From positions 53,154-91,064 of the forward strand of contig NZ_MKTQ01000019.1 in assembly GCF_001898315.1 (NCBI RefSeq): a DNA stretch of 37,911 nt, in the 5' to 3' direction. This stretch comes from Microbacterium sp. 70-16 (lineage in GTDB: Bacteria; Actinomycetota; Actinomycetes; Actinomycetales; Microbacteriaceae). Every line of letters starts with the position of its first letter. Position 1 is the stretch's first letter. The position numbers were made by a program, and so were the translations under genes. Below are positions 32,653 to 37,911 of the stretch, one piece after another. Below the pieces are notes generated by a model. That model was given only the letters and a program-made list of their open reading frames with translations, had not been told where the DNA came from and did no database searches.

Positions 32653-33777
32653 TCACCGGGCGACCTCGCGGCGGGGCACGCGCGGGCCGATGCGGGTGAC
32701 GATCTCGTAGTTGATGGTGCCCGCGGCATCCGCCCAGGTCTCGACCGCGGGCATCCCGAGCGTCGGGTCGCCGAACAGCACCGCCTCGTCACCGACCGCG
32801 ACGGGCAGGTCGCCGACGTCGACGACGAACTGGTCCATCGCGATGCGCCCGGCGATGGGGAACACCGCGCCGCCGACGCGGACCGCCGCTCCCCCGGATG
32901 CCGCGCGCGGGATGCCGTCGGCATAGCCGAGCGGAACCAGGGCGAGGGTCGTCTCCTCGGCGGCGCGATGGGTGTAGCCGTATGAGACGCCCTGCCCGGC
33001 GGATACGCGGCGCACCGCCGCGACCGCGGCGCGCAGCGTCATGGCCGGGCGCAGGCCGAGGTCGGCCGACGTGCGATCCGCGAACGGCGAGAGCCCGTAC
33101 ATCGTGACGCCCAACCGCACGCACCCGAAGCGCGCCTCGGGCAGGTTGATCGCGGCGTGCGAGGCCGCGAGGTGCCGCAGCTGCGGCGCGAGTCCGTGGG
33201 TCGCGGCGAGCGCGAGGGCATCCGTGAAGCGGGCGAGCGCGGCGCGATCGTCGGCGTCGCTCGTGTTGGACAGGTGGCTGAAGATCCCGACGACGCGCAG
33301 CTTGCCGATCCGCTCGAGGCGCGCCGCTTCGGCGAACACCACGGGCAGGTCGGCGGGCGGGATGCCGTTGCGTCCGAGCCCGGTCTCGGCCTTCAAATGC
33401 ACCGCGACAGCACGCTCAGCGGATGCCGCGGATGCCGCCGCCTGCAGCTGCGCGAAGCTCGAGATCCCGAGTTCGATGCCGAGGGCCGCCGCCTCGGCGA
33501 AGGACGCGCCGGGCGCGTGCAGCCACGCGAGGATCGGCGCGCTGATCCCCGCGCGGCGCAGCGCGATCGCCTCGCTGATGTCGGCGACGCCGAGGCGCGT
33601 CGCTCCGCCGGCGAGCGCAGCGATGGCCGAGCGGACGGCGCCGTGCCCGTATCCGTCGGCCTTGACGATGGCGATGACCTCCGACTCGGTGAGTCGGCGC
33701 AGGTGGCGCACGTTCTCGGTGATCGCGGCGGTGTCGATGAGCGCTTCGCGCATCGTCCCGTCGGGCAGGCGCGTCAT
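32653..33777 (-). CDS. alr: alanine racemase
   Basis: A 374-residue PLP enzyme of fold type III that interconverts L- and D-alanine for peptidoglycan. The PLP-binding Lys39 lies in AIVKADGYGHG, and GLGRNGIP is at about 141. The C-terminal beta domain has VSYGYTHR with the catalytic tyrosine region, LGYADGIPR, and AGRIAMDQFVVDVG. Its ATG overlaps the acpS stop (ATGA). The larger open frame upstream reads into acpS and is not used. It is followed by R7 and tsaE. Confidence 0.96.
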   Translation of the reverse strand: MTRLPDGTMREALIDTAAITENVRHLRRLTESEVIAIVKADGYGHGAVRSAIAALAGGATRLGVADISEAIALRRAGISAPILAWLHAPGASFAEAAALGIELGISSFAQLQAAASAASAERAVAVHLKAETGLGRNGIPPADLPVVFAEAARLERIGKLRVVGIFSHLSNTSDADDRAALARFTDALALAATHGLAPQLRHLAASHAAINLPEARFGCVRLGVTMYGLSPFADRTSADLGLRPAMTLRAAVAAVRRVSAGQGVSYGYTHRAAEETTLALVPLGYADGIPRAASGGAAVRVGGAVFPIAGRIAMDQFVVDVGDLPVAVGDEAVLFGDPTLGMPAVETWADAAGTINYEIVTRIGPRVPRREVAR

Positions 33778-34184
33778 GCGGGGTCCCCGGGTGAGTCGGT
33801 TGCGGATGCCGCGGCGCGCCCGGTGACCGGTCCGTCCGATTCGGCGATGACGTAGGCCGTCGCGAGTCCCGCGTCGTGGCTGAGCGACAGGTGCAGCGCC
33901 GCGATGCCGCGGCCTGTGACCGTGGCATCCGTCTCGCCGCTGAGGGCGAACACGGGGCGGCCGCTGGGCTCGGAGGCGACCTCGATCTCGGTCCAGTGCA
34001 CACCGTCCGAGCCGCCGAGTGCCTTGATCAGCGCCTCTTTCGCGGCGTAGCGCGCGGCGAGCGAGTGCGACTTGAGGTGCTGCTCGGCCGGGGCGAAGAG
34101 CCGCTCGAGGAGTCGGGGCGTGCGCTCGAGCGAGCGCTCGAAGCGCGGGATGTCGACGATGTCGACGCCGATTCCGACGATCAC
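33774..34184 (-). CDS. acpS: holo-[acyl-carrier-protein] synthase
   Basis: A 136-residue 4'-phosphopantetheinyl transferase that activates acyl carrier protein. Opening IVGIGVDIVDIPRFE carries the metal-binding Asp8, and RYAAKEALIKAL carries Glu50. LHLSLSHDAGLATAYVI is the C-terminal signature. The GTG start has TAGGCT six bases upstream and no SD (leaderless). It overlaps alr by four bases. Length is normal with a short polar tail. Confidence 0.95.
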   Translation of the reverse strand: MIVGIGVDIVDIPRFERSLERTPRLLERLFAPAEQHLKSHSLAARYAAKEALIKALGGSDGVHWTEIEVASEPSGRPVFALSGETDATVTGRGIAALHLSLSHDAGLATAYVIAESDGPVTGRAAASATDSPGDPA

Positions 34185-34190
34185 TCCGCC

Positions 34191-34196
34191 AGCCTA
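34191..34196 (-). promoter_or_regulatory. -10 hexamer TAGGCT of acpS
   Basis: TAGGCT on the minus strand lies six bases before the acpS GTG. It marks the start of the acpS-alr unit after the palindrome R9. Confidence 0.6.
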
Positions 34197-34242
34197 CCCG
34201 CGCACGCTCCACCCCTACAGCGCGCCCACCCCGCACCCTCCC

Positions 34243-34325
34243 GTCCGCGAGACTGCATCGGTGCACCGAGACTGCAGCGCACGGATGCAGTCTCGGTGCA
34301 CCACTGCTGTTTCGCGGTCGCGGAC
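34243..34325. repeat. nested palindrome R9 (GAGACTGC type) between glmS and acpS
   Basis: Inner arms of 17 bp, GGTGCACCGAGACTGCA (34260-34276) and its perfect complement (34286-34302), around nine bases. Outer arms GTCCGCGA (34243-34250) and TCGCGGAC (34318-34325) are also perfect, and GAGACTGCA next to the left outer arm pairs imperfectly with TGCTGTTTC. The GAGACTGC core is that of R3. Confidence 0.88.
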
Positions 34326-34363
34326 GGCACCGCCCGGCGGCGCGAGCGCGCCACCCCGCGGGG

Positions 34364-36214
<1,851 letters not shown>

Positions 36215-36221
36215 GCGGTAC

Positions 36222-36227
36222 ATCGTA
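36222..36227 (-). promoter_or_regulatory. -10 hexamer TACGAT of glmS
   Basis: TACGAT on the minus strand lies seven bases before the glmS ATG, leaderless geometry. It is only about 320 bases from the inserted IS element. Confidence 0.5.
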
Positions 36228-36546
36228 CGGTGCTACGACACCAGCCACCTCAGCGAACCCTGGGGAGAAAAGGCCTGCCCCCAAAAAAAGGGGGGGCCCT
36301 CCGGAGACGAGCCGTTGGGGACGGTCGGTGTCGGGAGGACCCCTACTCACGCACTCCCGGGCAGGCAGTTTGGGGGGAGCCTGTCCGAACGCCGCTTGGG
36401 GGCAGCTGAGTCTGCGCGAGCACCTCCATGGTACCGGGATCGACGTTCTCGTGATGCGATGCGCCAGGTTTCGTCGATGTCTTCCGCCCCCGCGGAAGCT
36501 GTGCCATACTCGTGGTCGTCAGCCGTCGGTGACGTCCCGCTGAGTG
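36228..36546. other. 319-bp spacer with homopolymer run, no gene recognised
   Basis: I see no supported gene here. It contains an odd run of five C, seven A and seven G (36278-36296), and three loosely similar G-rich blocks (near 36261, 36370 and 36400). Some open frame exists on the minus strand but ends in sequence I do not recognise. In related genomes a gene such as coaA often precedes glmS; it is not here. Confidence 0.5.
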
Positions 36547-36584
36547 GTGGAGTTTCTCAACACCGTGCGGGTCAGTTGTTTTGA

Positions 36585-37808
36585 TTATGCCGCAGTGAGT
36601 TCGGGGATGCTCACCTCCTCGGGTTCGGCGAGCAGGAGCACCATGGATTGCTCGCTGAAGTAGCGGCGGTCGGCGCCGTCCCATTCGTCGTGCTGCTCGA
36701 TAAGGACGTGGCCGGCCAGGCGGAGCAGGGCCGCGGGATTTGGGAACGTGCCGACGACGTCGGTGCGGCGTTTGATCTCCTTGTTGACGCGTTCGAGGGG
36801 GTTCGTGGACCAGATCTGACGCCAATGCTGGAACGGGAACTGGCAGAACGCGAGGAGGTCGTCCTCGGCGTCTTCGAGCATGCTGGCGACCTTCGGGTGC
36901 GAGCGGGTGAGCATGCGAACGACCTCGTGGAACTGGGTGAACACGTGCTCGGTGTCGGGTTGCGCGAAGATCGTGCGGATGATCGACGCGACCATCGGGC
37001 CCGCCGTTTTCGGGACGGCGGTAAGCACGTTCCGCATGAAATGGACCCGGCACCGCTGCCAGGCCGTGCCCTGGAACACGGTCTGGATCGCGGCGACGAG
37101 CCCGGTGTGCGCGTCGGAGATCACGAGGCGCACCCCGCCGAGGCCGCGGGCCTTGAGTGAGCGCAGGAACGTCGTCCAGAACGGCTGCGACTCGGTCTCC
37201 CCGACCTCGAACCCGAGCACCTCCCGGCGCCCGTCCGCGGCGACCCCGACCGCGACGACGACCGCTTGGGAGACGACCCGCCGGCCGACCCTTGCTTTGC
37301 AGTAGGTGGCGTCGAGGAACACATACGGGTAGGTGGTCTCCGCGAGCGGGCGGTCACGGAACGCGGCGACGTCCTCGTCGAGGTTGCTGCAGATCCGCGA
37401 CACCTCGCTCTTACTGATCCCCGTGCCCGCACCGAGCGCTTTCACGAGGTCATCGACCTTCCGGGTCGAGACGCCGTGAACATAGGCCTCCATCACGACC
37501 GCGAACAGGGCCTGATCGACCCGCCGGCGCCGTTCCAACAGCGATGGGAAGAACGACCCCGCCCGCAGTTTCGGGATCCGCAGCTCGAGATCCCCGGCCG
37601 TGGTCGACACCGTCTTCGAGCGGGTGCCATTGCGCTGCGCCACCCGCTCAGGGGTGCGTTCGAACGGGGCGGCGCCGATGAACGCGGCAGCTTCCGCGTC
37701 GATCAGCTCCTGATAGAGCGTCTCGGTCGCGACCCGAATCCGGTCGGTGACGCCGGTGAGTTTCAGTTCCCCGAGGAGCTCGAGGAGGGCAGACTGGTCA
37801 AGAGCCAT
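36585..37808 (-). CDS. IS256-family transposase
   Basis: A 407-residue DDE transposase, intact and of normal length. The catalytic residues are Asp166 (LDATYCK), Asp232 (VISDAHTGL) and Glu339 (STNPLERVNKEIKRR). The C/D-x2-H region RCRVHFMRN and a family-typical FPSLLERRRRVDQALFAVVM segment are present. An inverted repeat spans its start codon (37803-37814 and 37859-37870). The frame has no stop or frameshift, so the element may be active. Codon use is G+C-rich like the host, consistent with an actinobacterial source. Confidence 0.95.
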   Translation of the reverse strand: MALDQSALLELLGELKLTGVTDRIRVATETLYQELIDAEAAAFIGAAPFERTPERVAQRNGTRSKTVSTTAGDLELRIPKLRAGSFFPSLLERRRRVDQALFAVVMEAYVHGVSTRKVDDLVKALGAGTGISKSEVSRICSNLDEDVAAFRDRPLAETTYPYVFLDATYCKARVGRRVVSQAVVVAVGVAADGRREVLGFEVGETESQPFWTTFLRSLKARGLGGVRLVISDAHTGLVAAIQTVFQGTAWQRCRVHFMRNVLTAVPKTAGPMVASIIRTIFAQPDTEHVFTQFHEVVRMLTRSHPKVASMLEDAEDDLLAFCQFPFQHWRQIWSTNPLERVNKEIKRRTDVVGTFPNPAALLRLAGHVLIEQHDEWDGADRRYFSEQSMVLLLAEPEEVSIPELTAA

Positions 37809-37870
37809 CGTGCGTTGTGTCTTTCTGTGAGTAGCTTTAGTCGGTTCTCACTGACCATCGCACGATGGCT
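37803..37870 (-). promoter_or_regulatory. inverted repeat spanning the transposase start codon
   Basis: AGCCATCGTGCG (37803-37814) and CGCACGATGGCT (37859-37870) are perfect 12-bp inverted repeats with 44 bases between. The first copy contains the transposase ATG. RNA entering from outside the element could fold to hide the start codon. Confidence 0.7.
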
Positions 37871-37911
37871 CACCACGTCCTCGACGTGACACTCAGCACC
37901 GAGATCTACAC

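Larger units (their letters stand above)
36547..37911 (-). mobile_element. IS256-family insertion sequence, possibly reaching the window end
   Basis: About 1.37 kb, a usual size, holding one transposase gene. Candidate ends are GTGGAGTTTCTCAACACCG at 36547 and, on the other strand from 37911, GTGTAGATCTCGGTGCTGA. They agree only in part (GTG-AG, then TCTC, with GTCA about 25 bases in), so the exact ends are uncertain and the right end may lie beyond the window. No target-site duplication can be checked. Confidence 0.65.

Noticed and set aside
36215..36300. glmS ribozyme upstream of glmS
   Set aside because: The likely transcript start is at the ATG and no ribozyme-like fold is visible; the ribozyme is mainly known from Firmicutes and some other phyla.

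Overview
The window (about 70% G+C) looks like chromosome from a Microbacteriaceae actinomycete, most likely Microbacterium or a close relative. The reasons are the base composition, the guaA/DUF3817/SURF1/guaB3 gene string, the acpS-alr-tsaE-tsaB-rimI-tsaD string, many starts directly downstream of TAGGCT-like -10 hexamers (leaderless transcription), and a very abundant heptamer GGATGCC/GGCATCC. No rRNA, CRISPR array, prophage or plasmid module is visible. The right edge is an IS256-family insertion sequence that may run exactly to the window end.

Layout. 0-2.8 kb: a PspC-domain membrane protein with a small membrane partner, then a YccF protein. 2.8-6.1 kb (minus strand): an operon of a shikimate-dehydrogenase-like protein, a DeoR-type repressor and a fructose-like PTS EIIBC permease. 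6.4-8.2 kb: an atypical tRNA-Met-like gene, a small membrane protein, a 48-residue zinc ribbon missed by length-limited gene calls, an alpha/beta hydrolase that has lost its serine nucleophile, and a 17-bp tandem array. 8.2-11.3 kb (minus): an ABC exporter pair and a glycerophosphodiester phosphodiesterase. 11.5-12.4 kb: a Bax-inhibitor-1 family protein. 12.7-20.1 kb (minus): purine genes guaA, guaB3 and guaB, interleaved with DUF3817, SURF1, a TMEM175-like channel and a DUF559 nuclease-like gene bracketed by two nearly identical palindromic repeats.

20.4-26 kb: a complete branched-chain-amino-acid-type ABC importer. livH, livM, livG and livF are on plus, and the lipoprotein receptor livJ is convergent on minus. 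LivH carries an unusual secreted Ig-like N-terminal domain. 26.1-27.6 kb: rarD and groES, the latter under two CIRCE-like operators that cover its promoter. 27.65-28.94 kb: a THUMP-like methyltransferase whose last codons seed a second 17-bp tandem array. 28.9-36.2 kb (minus): a housekeeping cluster joining cell-wall precursor supply (glmS, alr), fatty-acid carrier activation (acpS) and tRNA t6A synthesis (tsaE, tsaB, tsaD, with rimI), ending in a small membrane protein. 36.2-37.9 kb: a featureless, homopolymer-containing spacer and the IS256 element.

Three layers are not explained by genes. One is the GGATGCC heptamer, roughly 15-fold over expectation in a hand count and used as inverted pairs in transcription terminators, much as uptake sequences are in Neisseria. 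The second is a set of nine intergenic palindromes, several of them nested, with a few recurring arm sequences. The third is a pair of 17-bp-period minisatellites placed directly after stop codons.
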